A stretch of 64,000 nucleotides of DNA from Lachnospiraceae bacterium (GTDB lineage Bacteria > Bacillota > Clostridia > Lachnospirales > Anaerotignaceae), in contig CAJTKM010000012.1 of NCBI GenBank assembly GCA_910576545.1, forward strand, positions 1 through 64,000. The letters are read 5' to 3'. The position numbers and the translations under genes were made by a program. The notes beneath the pieces are model-generated. The model was not told the origin of the DNA, searched no databases, and saw only the letters and a program-made list of their open reading frames with translations. Below, one piece after another: positions 34,616 to 44,039 of this stretch. Each line of letters opens with the position of its first letter. The first letter of the stretch is position 1.

Positions 34616-37600
34616 ATGAGCACACAGAACACAGAACAGGGGATTGTATTTGATTCCATAAAGATTGGTTTGGCCTCTCCCGAAAAAATCCATGAATGGT
34701 CAAGGGGCGAGGTCAAGAAGCCCGAAACCATCAATTACAGGACATTGAAGCCGGAGAAAGACGGGCTTTACTGCGAAAGGATATTCGGGCCTACAAAGGA
34801 CTGGGAATGCCACTGCGGAAAATATAAGCGCATCCGCTACAAGGGCGTTGTCTGCGACCGCTGCGGCGTTGAAGTCACAAAATCCAAGGTGCGCCGCGAA
34901 CGTATGGGCCACATTGAACTTGCCGCGCCCGTTTCCCATATCTGGTATTTCAAGGGCATTCCTTCCCGCATGGGGCTTATCCTTTCCATGAGCCCCCGCG
35001 CACTGGAAAAGGTGCTGTATTTCGCGTCCTATGTGGTGCTGGAGCCGGGCGATACGGATTTACAGTATAAACAGCTGCTGAACGAACGCGAATACCGCGA
35101 AGCCTACGACCGCTTTGGCAACACATTTGAGGCGGCAATGGGCGCAGAAGCGATTAAAAAACTGCTGACGGATATTGACCTGGAAAAGGAATCCGCAGAA
35201 CTGAAAGCACAGCTGAAAGATACCAGCGGGCAGAAAAAGGTCCGCATTATCAAAAAGCTGGAAGTAATTGAGAGTTTCCGCCTTTCCGGAAACAAGCCGG
35301 AATGGATGATTCTGGACGCTATCCCCGTTATCCCGCCGGAACTGCGCCCTATGGTACAGCTGGACGGCGGACGCTTTGCAACAAGCGACCTGAACGACCT
35401 TTACAGGCGCGTAATCAACCGGAACAACAGGCTGAAACGCCTGCTGGATTTGGGTGCACCGGATATTATTGTAAGAAACGAGAAACGTATGCTTCAGGAG
35501 GCTGTGGACGCGCTGATTGACAACGGCAGACGCGGCAGACCTGTTACGGGCCCCGGCAACCGCGCGTTGAAATCCCTTTCCGACATGCTGAAAGGCAAAC
35601 AGGGGCGTTTCCGCCAGAACCTGCTGGGCAAGCGTGTTGACTATTCGGGACGTTCGGTTATCGTTGTCGGCCCTGAACTGAAAATTTACCAGTGCGGTCT
35701 GCCGAAGGAAATGGCAATCGAGCTGTTCAAGCCTTTTGTAATGAAAAAGCTGGTTGAGGACGGGCTGGCGCACAACATCAAATCCGCAAAGCGCATGGTG
35801 GAACGGCTCCAGACCGAGGTCTGGGATATACTGGAAGATGTTATCAAGGAGCATCCTGTTATGCTGAACCGCGCGCCGACACTGCACAGACTGGGTATTC
35901 AGGCGTTTGAGCCGGTACTCGTAGAGGGCCGCGCCATTAAACTGCACCCGCTGGTATGTACGGCGTACAACGCGGACTTTGACGGTGACCAGATGGCGGT
36001 ACACGTTCCTTTGAGCGTGGAGGCGCAGGCGGAATGCCGTTTCCTGCTGCTTTCCCCGAACAACCTGCTGAAGCCTTCTGACGGCGCGCCTGTTACGGTG
36101 CCTTCGCAGGATATGATTCTGGGTATGTATTACCTGACACTGGAACGTGAAGACCTGAACGCGAAATATGAAAACGACCTGCTGGACGCGGAAGGAAATG
36201 TTATCCGTAATGCAGGCGACATCATTATCAAGATTTTCAAAGACGAAAAGGAAGCGATCCTTGCATATGATAACCACGAAATCGCTTTGCAGGAGGTTAT
36301 CAGCGTGCGCCGGACGCTGGAATTTGACGGCGTGCCGGAAACAAGGATGGTCCGGACAACAGTTGGACGCATCATATTCAATGAGGCGATTCCCCAAAAC
36401 CTTGGCTATGTAGACCGTACGAAGGACGAGGATAAGTTCCGCTATGAAATCGACTTCCTTGTGGATAAAAAGGGCATCGGTAAAATCATCAACCGCTGTA
36501 TCAACCGCTGCGGCTCTACAGAAACAGCGGCTGTGCTGGATAAGATTAAATCCCTGGGCTACAAGTTCTCGACCCGAGCGGCTCTGACGGTTTCCGTTTC
36601 CGATATGGAAATTCCGAAAGAGAAGCAGGAATACCTTGACGAAGCCGAGGAAAAGGTGGAAATGATTACAAGAAAGTTCCGCCGCGGCCTTATGACGGAC
36701 GAAGAACGTCACGCAAAGGTTATCGAGGCATGGAACATTGCCAACGACAAAATTACGGTAGCTCTGCTGGCAGGGCTTGGAAAATACAACAATATTTATA
36801 TGATGGCAAACTCCGGCGCCCGTGGTTCCAACAGCCAGATCAAACAGCTTGCCGGTATGCGCGGCCTGATGGCAAACCCCTCCGGCGGCATCATCGAACT
36901 GCCGATTAAATCAAACTTCCGTGAAGGGCTTTCCGTTCTGGAGTACTTTATTTCGGCACACGGCGCAAGAAAAGGTCTGACGGATACCGCGCTGCGGACA
37001 GCCGACTCCGGCTATCTGACACGCCGTCTGGTAGACGTTTCGCAGGATATCATCATCCGCGAATGGGACTGCTGCGAAGGCGACGAAAAAGAGGCTCCCG
37101 GCCTTTGGGTGTCCGCATTTATGGACGGGAACGAGGTCATTGAAGGCTTGCAGGACCGTATCCGCGGGAGATGGTCCGTACTGGATATCATCCACCCCGA
37201 TACGGGAGAAATCATTGTACCCGCTGACACGATGATTACGGTTGACCAGGCAGAACGCGTGGAAAAGGCAGGCATCAAGAAGGTGCTGATCCGGACGGTA
37301 CTGACCTGCCGCTCCAATGTGGGTATCTGTGCGAAATGCTACGGCGCGAACATGGCAAGCGGGCGGTATGTACGAATCGGTGAATCTGTCGGCATTATCG
37401 CGGCACAGTCCATCGGTGAACCCGGAACACAGCTGACAATGCGTACTTTCCATACGGGCGGTATCGCCGGTGATGATATCACACAGGGTCTTCCCCGTGT
37501 AGAGGAGCTGTTTGAGGCAAGAAAGCCCAAGGGCCTTGCGATTATTTCGGAATTTGGCGGCAGTGTAACGCTGAATGATACAAAGAAAAAACGCGAAGTT

Positions 37601-38251
37601 ATCATCACAAATCCCGAAACGGGAGAAACGAAGGATTACCTGATTCCGTACGGCTCCCGCCTGAAGGTCTACGACGGCGACGTTGTGGAGGCCGGCGATG
37701 AGATTACGGAAGGCAGCGTGAACCCGCACGACATTCTGAAAATCAAGGGTCTGCGCGGCGTACAGGATTATATGATTCAGGAAGTACAGCGGGTTTACCG
37801 TTTGCAGGGTGTAGAAATCAACGATAAGCATATTGAGGTTATCGTGCGGCAGATGCTTAAGCGCGTGAAGATTGAGGAAAATGGCGATACGGATTTCCTG
37901 CCGGGCAGTCTGGTAGACTGGCTGACATTCGAAAACACGAACGCCGCGCTGGAAGCCGAAGGGCTGGAGCCCGCAACCGGCTCACGCGTACTGCTGGGTA
38001 TTACAAAGGCTTCGCTGGCAACGGATTCCTTCCTTTCCGCGGCTTCCTTCCAGGAAACAACAAGGGTACTGACGGAGGCTGCAATCAAGGGTAAAATTGA
38101 CCCGCTGATTGGTTTGAAGGAAAACGTTATCATTGGTAAGCTGATCCCTGCCGGAACGGGTATGACGAGATACCGGAATATCGAAATCGAACCGGAGGGC
38201 ATGGAAGAGGAAGCGGAAGATTTGCTATTGGAAGATGACGATATGATTTAA
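34616..38251 (+). CDS. rpoC: DNA-directed RNA polymerase, beta' subunit
   Basis: A 1,211-aa catalytic subunit. The zinc ribbon near the N-terminus (CHCG, then CDRCGVE), the active-site [12 protein letters not shown] with the three Mg-binding Asp, the bridge-helix and trigger-loop segments ([34 protein letters not shown]) and the second zinc site ([13 protein letters not shown]) are complete. AAGGAG precedes the ATG. Second gene of rpoBC, closed by a strong terminator. Confidence 0.98.
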   Translation: MSTQNTEQGIVFDSIKIGLASPEKIHEWSRGEVKKPETINYRTLKPEKDGLYCERIFGPTKDWECHCGKYKRIRYKGVVCDRCGVEVTKSKVRRERMGHIELAAPVSHIWYFKGIPSRMGLILSMSPRALEKVLYFASYVVLEPGDTDLQYKQLLNEREYREAYDRFGNTFEAAMGAEAIKKLLTDIDLEKESAELKAQLKDTSGQKKVRIIKKLEVIESFRLSGNKPEWMILDAIPVIPPELRPMVQLDGGRFATSDLNDLYRRVINRNNRLKRLLDLGAPDIIVRNEKRMLQEAVDALIDNGRRGRPVTGPGNRALKSLSDMLKGKQGRFRQNLLGKRVDYSGRSVIVVGPELKIYQCGLPKEMAIELFKPFVMKKLVEDGLAHNIKSAKRMVERLQTEVWDILEDVIKEHPVMLNRAPTLHRLGIQAFEPVLVEGRAIKLHPLVCTAYNADFDGDQMAVHVPLSVEAQAECRFLLLSPNNLLKPSDGAPVTVPSQDMILGMYYLTLEREDLNAKYENDLLDAEGNVIRNAGDIIIKIFKDEKEAILAYDNHEIALQEVISVRRTLEFDGVPETRMVRTTVGRIIFNEAIPQNLGYVDRTKDEDKFRYEIDFLVDKKGIGKIINRCINRCGSTETAAVLDKIKSLGYKFSTRAALTVSVSDMEIPKEKQEYLDEAEEKVEMITRKFRRGLMTDEERHAKVIEAWNIANDKITVALLAGLGKYNNIYMMANSGARGSNSQIKQLAGMRGLMANPSGGIIELPIKSNFREGLSVLEYFISAHGARKGLTDTALRTADSGYLTRRLVDVSQDIIIREWDCCEGDEKEAPGLWVSAFMDGNEVIEGLQDRIRGRWSVLDIIHPDTGEIIVPADTMITVDQAERVEKAGIKKVLIRTVLTCRSNVGICAKCYGANMASGRYVRIGESVGIIAAQSIGEPGTQLTMRTFHTGGIAGDDITQGLPRVEELFEARKPKGLAIISEFGGSVTLNDTKKKREVIITNPETGETKDYLIPYGSRLKVYDGDVVEAGDEITEGSVNPHDILKIKGLRGVQDYMIQEVQRVYRLQGVEINDKHIEVIVRQMLKRVKIEENGDTDFLPGSLVDWLTFENTNAALEAEGLEPATGSRVLLGITKASLATDSFLSAASFQETTRVLTEAAIKGKIDPLIGLKENVIIGKLIPAGTGMTRYRNIEIEPEGMEEEAEDLLLEDDDMI

Positions 38252-38256
38252 CAGAA

Positions 38257-38297
38257 AAACGGTGAAAACTCAAAAAAGAGTTTTCACCGTTTTTTTG
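38257..38297 (+). terminator. Terminator of rpoBC
   Basis: ACGGTGAAAACTC (38259-38271) is fully complementary to GAGTTTTCACCGT (38278-38290); seven T follow. It starts 8 nt after the rpoC stop. Confidence 0.92.
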
Positions 38298-38328
38298 TAC
38301 GCAGTTTTAGCAGCATAGGGCAGGAAAG

Positions 38329-38496
38329 TCAAGAGTCATCGTCTGCCAAATGGGCTAGTGCATATGCACAGCACTGTATCACAAGCTGGTTAAGGGAGAC
38401 TTCTTTTTTGGCAGCAAGCTCCTCCAGAGAAGCAACCAGTTCCACTGGCATCCGAAAGGTTTTGTTGATATGTTCCTGCTTTTTGACTTTGAACAT
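38329..38496 (-). CDS. Small ribbon-helix-helix type DNA-binding protein
   Basis: A 55-aa protein with the form of a short Arc/HicB-like regulator: a beta strand (NKTFRMPVELVASLEELA) and two helices (AAKKEVSLNQLVIQCCAYAL). I start at the ATG at 38494-38496, with GAGGTG 6 nt upstream; an upstream in-frame extension is hydrophobic and overlaps the promoter region of the opposite gene. No toxin gene is attached. It faces a palindrome at 38554-38603, which it could bind to control itself and the divergent gene; this is inference. Confidence 0.72.
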   Translation of the reverse strand: MFKVKKQEHINKTFRMPVELVASLEELAAKKEVSLNQLVIQCCAYALAHLADDDS

Positions 38497-38553
38497 AGTT
38501 GTCACCTCGTATGGTTTATTATAAGGAATTTTTTTTCTAAAAAATACGCTGAC

Positions 38554-38603
38554 AATAATATTGCAATTTACAATATAATTTATCTTGTATATAGCAATAA
38601 TAT
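38554..38603. promoter_or_regulatory. Palindromic operator between divergent small genes
   Basis: AATAATATTG (38554-38563) and CAATATAATT (38571-38580) are inverted, nine of ten bases pairing, around CAATTTA. A third half-site CAATAATAT lies at 38595-38603. It includes a TATAAT (38573-38578) usable as -10 for the plus-strand gene. Spaced half-sites fit binding of dimers of a ribbon-helix-helix protein. Confidence 0.5.
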
Positions 38604-38638
38604 GTGGTAAGATGAGAAAAAAGAAAGGAAGTGGTTGT

Positions 38639-39163
38639 TTGAAAGCCGAATTAAAAAAATGCCCTGTTTGTGGCGCAGAAATTGCGTCCAACGCAAAAGC
38701 CTGCCCATCCTGCGGGGCAAAACAGAAACGTCCATTTTATAAAAAATGGTGGTTTTGGGTGGTAATCGTCCTACTTATTGGCAGCGCAGGAGGCGGAGGC
38801 ACAGGGAATGGAGCAAAAACAGAAAGCGGTTCTGTTTCCTCTGTGCAAAGAGAAACACAAACAGAAATGCCGGCACCAGAGCCAGAGCCAAAAGCAGAAA
38901 AATATGAAATTATTGGCGATGTGGTAATGGAAAGGGATATGTTTAGCACAACGCTTACAGGCGTGCTAAAAAATAACAGCGGCAGAGATTACAACTATTT
39001 ACAAATCAGCTTCAATATGTATGATGCGGACGGAAACCTGATAGATACAGCATTTGATAATATCAACAATTTATCAGACGGAGGAACATGGAAATTTAAG
39101 GCTATTGGTTTAAGCAGTGACAATGCTGCGTCATGGGAGTTGGAAGACATCACAGGCTGGTAA
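38639..39163 (+). CDS. Zinc-ribbon, single-membrane-span protein with FxLYD-like domain
   Basis: A 174-aa protein. The zinc ribbon has two CxxC pairs (CPVCGAEIA, CPSCGAK) at about 8-26. A membrane segment (about 34-48) and a Gly/Ser/Pro/Glu linker lead to an outer domain (about 85-174) with LTGVLKNNSGRDYNYLQISF, a pattern of FxLYD domains. I start at the TTG at 38639-38641, because AAAGGAAG lies just before it and after the ATG at 38612. Function unknown; the divergent regulator may control it. Confidence 0.75.
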   Translation: MKAELKKCPVCGAEIASNAKACPSCGAKQKRPFYKKWWFWVVIVLLIGSAGGGGTGNGAKTESGSVSSVQRETQTEMPAPEPEPKAEKYEIIGDVVMERDMFSTTLTGVLKNNSGRDYNYLQISFNMYDADGNLIDTAFDNINNLSDGGTWKFKAIGLSSDNAASWELEDITGW

Positions 39164-39378
39164 AGAATGAAAAAAGGGACACATCGCGGGCAACGCCCTC
39201 TGCAATATGGAAGACAAAGCCTAAGCCATTCGGGGTACACTGGCTTGGTGTAGGACGAAGGTTTTTCACTGTTTTTACGGTTTCCTACTTTTATCGGCTT
39301 TTCTGCAGGGCGGCTTTTGTTGAAAAATGGCGGCCTGTATGCTATAATCATCAAAAAGCCACTGAAGGAGGGAACGCA

Positions 39379-40143
39379 ATGGCAGCAATACCTATGAAGA
39401 CAACAGGCGCGTTGGACAAAAGCACTGTCCTGTCCTTAAATCATACGGACAGGCAATGCGTAAAGGACAGGCAGACGCTGCAGCAGGGAATCCAAACAAG
39501 TGCGGCACGGGAAAGCAGGCCAGTGCGACAGCCCTCCCAGCCCGTACAGCAGCCCTCCCGCCCGACGTTGGCGAACATGCCCGTTCCTCGTTTACAAAAC
39601 ACCGTGCAAAAAGGGCAGAAAATCCAGCTGCCTGTTACAAATACCGATGTTTTGGAGGCATGTTTTGGCTGGAACACAACGGACGGCCGCTGTGACCTCG
39701 ATGTATCCGCATTTCTGCTTGGCGCGGACGGCAAAGTATTAGGGGATTCCTGGTTCGTTTTTTACGGACAGACACAAAGCCCTGATAAAAGCACAGAGTT
39801 TATTGCGGAAGGCTCTGGCTGCCGTGAAACCATACGGGTCAGTCTGGGCAGGCTGGATACAAGGGTACAGCGGATTGTTTTTGTGCTGACAATCAACGAG
39901 GCTCTGGAAAACCGCCTTCATTTCGGCATGGTAAAGGACGCATACATCGCAATCAGGAAGCAGGCAGCCAAAGGGAACGACATTGCCGGTTTCCTGATGA
40001 CGGAATATTATACAAATGTTGTTTCCATGATGATTGGCGAATTATACCGCCACAACGGGACATGGAAATTCAATGCGGTAGGCAACGGCATATCGAAAGA
40101 TTTGGCAGGGCTTTGCGAGTGGTATGGCGTTGCGGTAGACTGA
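39379..40143 (+). CDS. TerD-family stress protein
   Basis: A 254-aa protein. The first 75 residues are Gln/Pro/Ser-rich and look disordered. The TerD domain follows (about 78-235): GWNTTDGRCDLDVSAFLL, WFVFYGQTQSPDK, then RVSLGRLDTRVQRIVFVLTI. TerD proteins bind calcium and act in tellurite and envelope stress, phage or colicin tolerance in other bacteria; no other ter genes are near. GAAGGAGGG precedes the ATG at 39379. AIM24 follows after 28 nt, probably the same operon. The stretch 39164-39378 holds no gene. Confidence 0.85.
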   Translation: MAAIPMKTTGALDKSTVLSLNHTDRQCVKDRQTLQQGIQTSAARESRPVRQPSQPVQQPSRPTLANMPVPRLQNTVQKGQKIQLPVTNTDVLEACFGWNTTDGRCDLDVSAFLLGADGKVLGDSWFVFYGQTQSPDKSTEFIAEGSGCRETIRVSLGRLDTRVQRIVFVLTINEALENRLHFGMVKDAYIAIRKQAAKGNDIAGFLMTEYYTNVVSMMIGELYRHNGTWKFNAVGNGISKDLAGLCEWYGVAVD

Positions 40144-40171
40144 AAAATCATTTTTACAAGGGGGCAGGAGA

Positions 40172-40903
40172 ATGCTGAAATTTGAAACGGTAAATGAACT
40201 GGCGTTAAAGGTTACCTGCACAGGGAGCGATACACTCATCGTGAAAGCCGGTGCATTTATATGCGGAGAAAACAGCGGGTACAAGAATTATAAATTTGAG
40301 AAGCTGCTCCTTGGGCCGCAGGAAAGCAGAGGGCAGGCGTTAATCGGTTCTATCATGCGGCGGGTGACGGGCGAAAACCTCCCGCTGATGAAAGTAACCC
40401 TTTCCGGCGACAGCGTGACATATTACGCGAATCACGGGCAGCACGTCATTATATACCAGCTGGCAAAAGGAGAGGTTCTCTCCATTGAATCCGAAAATAT
40501 CCTTGCGTTTACGCCGGAATGTAAATATGACGTCCGCTTTATCGGCTGCGGCGTGATTTCGCAAAAAGGACTTGCCACCTCCACGCTGACAGGCATGGGA
40601 CCTAATTCCTACGCAGCGATATTGGTAGACGGAAATCCCCTTGTATTAAGCAATGTTCAAAACAGGAATACAATCGCCGTTGACCCTGACGCGGTAGTCT
40701 GCTGGATGGGACAGGGACCCTGTGACCCGGAGATTAAGGCAGACATAAACTGGAAAACATTTATCGGGCAATCCTCCGGTGAATCTTACAGCTTTGAATG
40801 GGGCGGGCATCTGCCGGTAACGGTAATCATTCAGCCAAATGAACGGGAAAGCGGCATAAACCTTGGCATGGACGGCGGGCGGCTTGGGCGCAGGCCGGAT
40901 TGA
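40172..40903 (+). CDS. AIM24 family protein
   Basis: A 243-aa all-beta protein of the AIM24/TIGR00266 family: DTLIVKAGAFI, GQHVIIYQLAKGEVLSIESENILAF, GLATSTLTG and GESYSFEWGG. Bacterial members have no firm function; some sit with ter genes, as here with TerD. AAGGGGGCAGG precedes the ATG. It ends at 40903 next to a block of hairpin repeats that separates it from the convergent nitrilase gene. Confidence 0.82.
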   Translation: MLKFETVNELALKVTCTGSDTLIVKAGAFICGENSGYKNYKFEKLLLGPQESRGQALIGSIMRRVTGENLPLMKVTLSGDSVTYYANHGQHVIIYQLAKGEVLSIESENILAFTPECKYDVRFIGCGVISQKGLATSTLTGMGPNSYAAILVDGNPLVLSNVQNRNTIAVDPDAVVCWMGQGPCDPEIKADINWKTFIGQSSGESYSFEWGGHLPVTVIIQPNERESGINLGMDGGRLGRRPD

Positions 40904-40916
40904 AGGTCATAAAGAC

Positions 40917-40968
40917 CTTGGGGGCTTTGCCCCCAATACCCCCACAAGGGCTTTCAGCCCTTGACCCA
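40917..40968 (-). repeat. Intergenic GC-rich hairpin repeat, copy C
   Basis: On the minus strand GGGTCAAGGG, CCCTTGTGGGGG and GGGGGC/GCCCCC around AAA, the same order as copies A and B. A short hairpin GCCGCAC/GTGCGGC (40974-40991) follows. Confidence 0.65.
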
Positions 40969-41001
40969 TTTTCGCCGCACTTTCGTGCGGCAGTACAAGA
41001 G

Positions 41002-41098
41002 AGTCAAGGGACAACGTCCCTTGCGGGGTGTGGGGCAGCGCCCCACGGTTTTAGGTTTTCGCCCCTTGCGGGGTGTGGGGTGGCGCCCCACGGTTTTA
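41002..41098 (+). repeat. Intergenic GC-rich hairpin repeat, two tandem plus-strand units
   Basis: Unit one (41002-41054) reads GTCAAGGG, TCCCTTGCGGGGTGTGGGG, GCGCCCCACGGTTTTA. Unit two (41062-41098) repeats CCCCTTGCGGGGTGTGGGG and GCGCCCCACGGTTTTA. They face copy C in inverted orientation, filling the whole gap between two convergent genes. Confidence 0.65.
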
Positions 41099-41884
41099 TC
41101 ATCTTTCAAGCGCGCGGTACAGTTCCGGCTTGCGGTCCGCCTTGAGCGGGAATTTCTTCCGCAGTGCAGGTGCGTCCTCCGGATTGATTTCGGCAACGGT
41201 TAAGCCGCTCCCCGGTGCGGCGTGCGCAACCAATTCACCGTCGGGCGAAAACAGCATACTATCCCCGCTGTATTCCAGGCCGCCGCCAGAGCCGCAACGG
41301 TTCACACCTATCATAAAACACTGGTTCTCAATGGCGCGCGCCTGAAGCAGTGCTTTCCAATGCGGGATACGGGAAACAGGCCAGTTTGCAATGACAGAAA
41401 TCAGCCAGCTTTCCCGCGAAGCAATCTGGAAAATTTCAGGAAACCGCAAGTCATAGCAGATAAACGGCGCATACGGCACGCCCTCCAATTCACAGACACA
41501 GATTTCATCGCCGCCCGTATAATGTTTCGCTTCTGCGCCATAGGAAAAGGGATGTATTTTCGCATAGTCTGCCAGCAATTCCCCTGTTTTGGAAAGCACG
41601 ATACAGTGGTTGGTAGATACGCCGTTTTCATGGACAGGCATACCAAAGCAGACCGCCGTATTGTTTTTCCGCGCTTCTTCCCGAAAGAAAGCAATAGATG
41701 CACTCCCATGCCGCTGTTCGCCATAGGTCTTCGGACGCAGTGTGAAGCCTGTCAGCGCGGTTTCAGGGAATACCGTAAGGTCAACGCCCTGCTCCCCTGC
41801 CTCCGCAAGTATCGCGCGGCAAAGCTCCATAGCCCGCTCCCGTTCCTCAAAACCCATGTCTATCTGTCCCAGACCGATTTTCAT
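41099..41884 (-). CDS. Carbon-nitrogen hydrolase (nitrilase/omega-amidase family)
   Basis: A 261-aa hydrolase of a C-N bond. The catalytic triad is complete: Glu41 in VFPETALTGF, Lys109 in DYAKIHPF and Cys143 in FICYDLRFPE. Overall it is like omega-amidases of the YafV/NIT2 group, which clear alpha-keto-glutaramate analogues; the substrate is not certain. I start at the ATG at 41882-41884, which has AAAGGAGGG 6 nt upstream, rather than 16 codons earlier. Confidence 0.9.
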   Translation of the reverse strand: MKIGLGQIDMGFEERERAMELCRAILAEAGEQGVDLTVFPETALTGFTLRPKTYGEQRHGSASIAFFREEARKNNTAVCFGMPVHENGVSTNHCIVLSKTGELLADYAKIHPFSYGAEAKHYTGGDEICVCELEGVPYAPFICYDLRFPEIFQIASRESWLISVIANWPVSRIPHWKALLQARAIENQCFMIGVNRCGSGGGLEYSGDSMLFSPDGELVAHAAPGSGLTVAEINPEDAPALRKKFPLKADRKPELYRALER

Positions 41885-41915
41885 TGTTTGCCCTCCTTTG
41901 GCATAAATTTGCTCC

Positions 41916-42476
41916 TTATCCCTCGAAATCATCTGTTATGAAAAAAGCTTTATAGGAATATCCATCTATATCAGCCGTCAGCTGTTCGAATAAATTCATT
42001 GCTTTCTCACAGTCCTCTTTATTCATAATGGTAAAATGATAATCTTCGCTGGCTCCGTCAAAGTTCACAATGTTATACTGACCTTCTAATTGCCCCGCAA
42101 GTTCCGCCAGCCATTCTATGATACAGTCATCGTCCGAAAATTTTTCCTCATGAATAGAAAAAGTAAGTCCGCGCGCCGCTTTTATGTTTTCAATAAACCA
42201 GAAAAAGTCTTCCAGAGCCGGTGCTCCCGCATCAGAAGAAACCATATAATATTGTGGTTTTACAGGCTGTTTCTCCAAATCGGCAACATTTCCAAAAGGG
42301 TCCTCCGAATCAACAGCATGTCCGGACAGCGCATATAAAACATCAGGGATACCGCCGTATTCATCCGCCGCACTTTCCATGCAGGTTTTGCAGTGTTGAA
42401 AAGCGTTCTCCTGATGCCCGCAAAGCATGAGCGCGCAAAAATCTTTCAATACATTTATCTGATTTGAAGCAATCAT
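41916..42476 (-). CDS. Hypothetical protein, DUF6630-like
   Basis: A 186-aa cytoplasmic acidic protein. The C-terminal half (WLAELAGQLEGQYNIVNFD, then YHFTIMNKEDCEKAMNLFEQL) recalls the DUF6630 pattern; this is a memory-based guess. GTAGGAGG lies before the ATG at 42474-42476, so I drop a longer in-frame start. It ends 32 bp before the nitrilase start and runs the same way, so they may form a unit. Function unknown. Confidence 0.65.
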   Translation of the reverse strand: MIASNQINVLKDFCALMLCGHQENAFQHCKTCMESAADEYGGIPDVLYALSGHAVDSEDPFGNVADLEKQPVKPQYYMVSSDAGAPALEDFFWFIENIKAARGLTFSIHEEKFSDDDCIIEWLAELAGQLEGQYNIVNFDGASEDYHFTIMNKEDCEKAMNLFEQLTADIDGYSYKAFFITDDFEG

Positions 42477-42663
42477 TTTCTTTCTTCCTCCTACTACAAT
42501 ATATTTATGGTTAATACCCCTACTTTTACACACAAATTCAGGCAGATTCGCCAACAGGAATTTTTATTTACCATTATTTTAGAATATTTTTCGGTTCTAA
42601 GCAAGACAAACAAGGCGTGCTGTGATAAACTATTTGGGAATTGTCTTGAAAGGAGCGATAGGG

Positions 42664-43416
42664 ATGAAATTCATTTCATGGAATGTAAACGGTCTGCGGG
42701 CTGCTGTTAGCAAGGGGTTTTTAGACTATTTCAAGGCGGCCGACGCGGACATTTTTTCTATACAGGAAACGAAATTGCAGGAAGGGCAGATAGCTCTGGA
42801 AACAGAGGGCTGGCACCAATACTGGAATTATGCGGAAAAGAAAGGGTATTCCGGTGTGGCGGTATTTACGAAGGAGGAGCCGCTGCGCGTGGTTTACGGC
42901 ATCGGCATGGAGGAGCACGACCACGAAGGGCGCGTGATTACGCTGGAATTTCCGGAATTTTACCATGTGACGGTATACACGCCCAATTCCCAGCAGGAGA
43001 ACGCAAGGCTGAGCTACCGCATGGAATGGGAGGACGCATTTCGGGCATACCTCTGCGGACTGGACGCTGTAAAACCGGTAATCGTCTGCGGAGATTTGAA
43101 CGTAGCGCATCAGGAAATAGATTTGAAAAATCCTTCCTCAAACCGCCGCAGCGCAGGCTTTACCGATGAGGAACGCGGAAAATTTACGGAACTTCTGGCG
43201 GCAGGGTTCATTGACACATTCCGTCATTTCTATCCGGATACAACCGGGGCGTATTCCTGGTGGAGTTATCGTTTTAATGCGCGAAAAAATAACGCGGGGT
43301 GGCGGATTGATTACTATGTGGTATCCGAACGGCTAAAGGAACGGCTCAGGGACGCAAAGATTCACAATGAGGTTATGGGCTCCGACCACTGCCCTGTGGA
43401 ACTGGTGATTGAATAG
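42664..43416 (+). CDS. xth: Exodeoxyribonuclease III (AP endonuclease)
   Basis: A 250-aa nuclease of base-excision repair that cuts at abasic sites and trims 3' ends. Motifs: MKFISWNVNGLRA, IFSIQETKLQ (metal Glu), VCGDLNVAH, DYYVVSERL and MGSDHCPVELV (catalytic His). The start is the ATG at 42664, with AAGGAG 8-9 nt upstream, not an ATG 14 codons earlier. Single gene with a strong terminator. Confidence 0.95.
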   Translation: MKFISWNVNGLRAAVSKGFLDYFKAADADIFSIQETKLQEGQIALETEGWHQYWNYAEKKGYSGVAVFTKEEPLRVVYGIGMEEHDHEGRVITLEFPEFYHVTVYTPNSQQENARLSYRMEWEDAFRAYLCGLDAVKPVIVCGDLNVAHQEIDLKNPSSNRRSAGFTDEERGKFTELLAAGFIDTFRHFYPDTTGAYSWWSYRFNARKNNAGWRIDYYVVSERLKERLRDAKIHNEVMGSDHCPVELVIE

Positions 43417-43450
43417 AGGGGAAAACAGGGGAATTTATCTAAATAAACGA

Positions 43451-43487
43451 AGCGTCTGAAAAACTCTGTTTTTCAGACGCTAATTTT
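43451..43487. terminator. Terminator after xth
   Basis: AGCGTCTGAAAAA (43451-43463) pairs fully with TTTTTCAGACGCT (43469-43481) and is followed by AATTTTT. It may also serve the convergent mazF gene. Confidence 0.88.
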
Positions 43488-43517
43488 TATAAAATATTCT
43501 GCCCCCGCTTTTTTCAT

Positions 43518-43862
43518 TCATCTCAGCCCAAGGCTGACCATCAGGCTCTGGCTGACCCGTTCCATCATACCCTCATCCAGCCGGCAGAGTTTTTCTTTCA
43601 GCCGCTGTTTGTCAATGGTGCGAATCTGCTCCAGCAGTATGACGGAATCCTTCGGCAGGGCATAAACAGCAGAGGACAGCGCAATATGCGTAGGCAGCTT
43701 CGCTTTATTCATCTGCGACGTAATGGCTGCGCAGATAACCGTTGGGCTGTATTTATTCCCCACATCATTCTGTATAATCAGCACAGGCCGAATCCCGCCC
43801 TGCTCACTGCCCACTACGGGGCTTAAATCCGCAAAATAAATATCTCCACGTCTGACAATCAT
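43518..43862 (-). CDS. mazF: MazF/NdoA-type endoribonuclease
   Basis: A 114-aa mRNA interferase of the PemK/MazF family: [35 protein letters not shown] and [16 protein letters not shown] match B. subtilis NdoA closely. The start is the ATG at 43860-43862 with GAGG upstream; a GTG three codons earlier is possible. No mazE-like antitoxin frame is found in the 177 bp upstream (43863-44039), nor an alr gene, the usual neighbours in Firmicutes. Confidence 0.9.
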   Translation of the reverse strand: MIVRRGDIYFADLSPVVGSEQGGIRPVLIIQNDVGNKYSPTVICAAITSQMNKAKLPTHIALSSAVYALPKDSVILLEQIRTIDKQRLKEKLCRLDEGMMERVSQSLMVSLGLR

Positions 43863-44039
43863 ATTCCTCACGCTCCGCCTTTGGTCTAGTCAGCAGCGGA
43901 AGAAAAATATGTATGACGGCCGGGGAAAGGAATCTGCCCTTCCCCGAGCCTTCTCCTGTGTTTCACCCTTTGCTGACGCTTTCAGTATTGCCGCAAAAAA
44001 GCGTCTTTATTCCGCAAAGCTGTAAATTCCCTGCCGGAA

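Noticed and set aside
35060-36712. A 550-codon minus-strand frame
   Set aside because: Shadow of rpoC; composition and lack of a start site exclude it.
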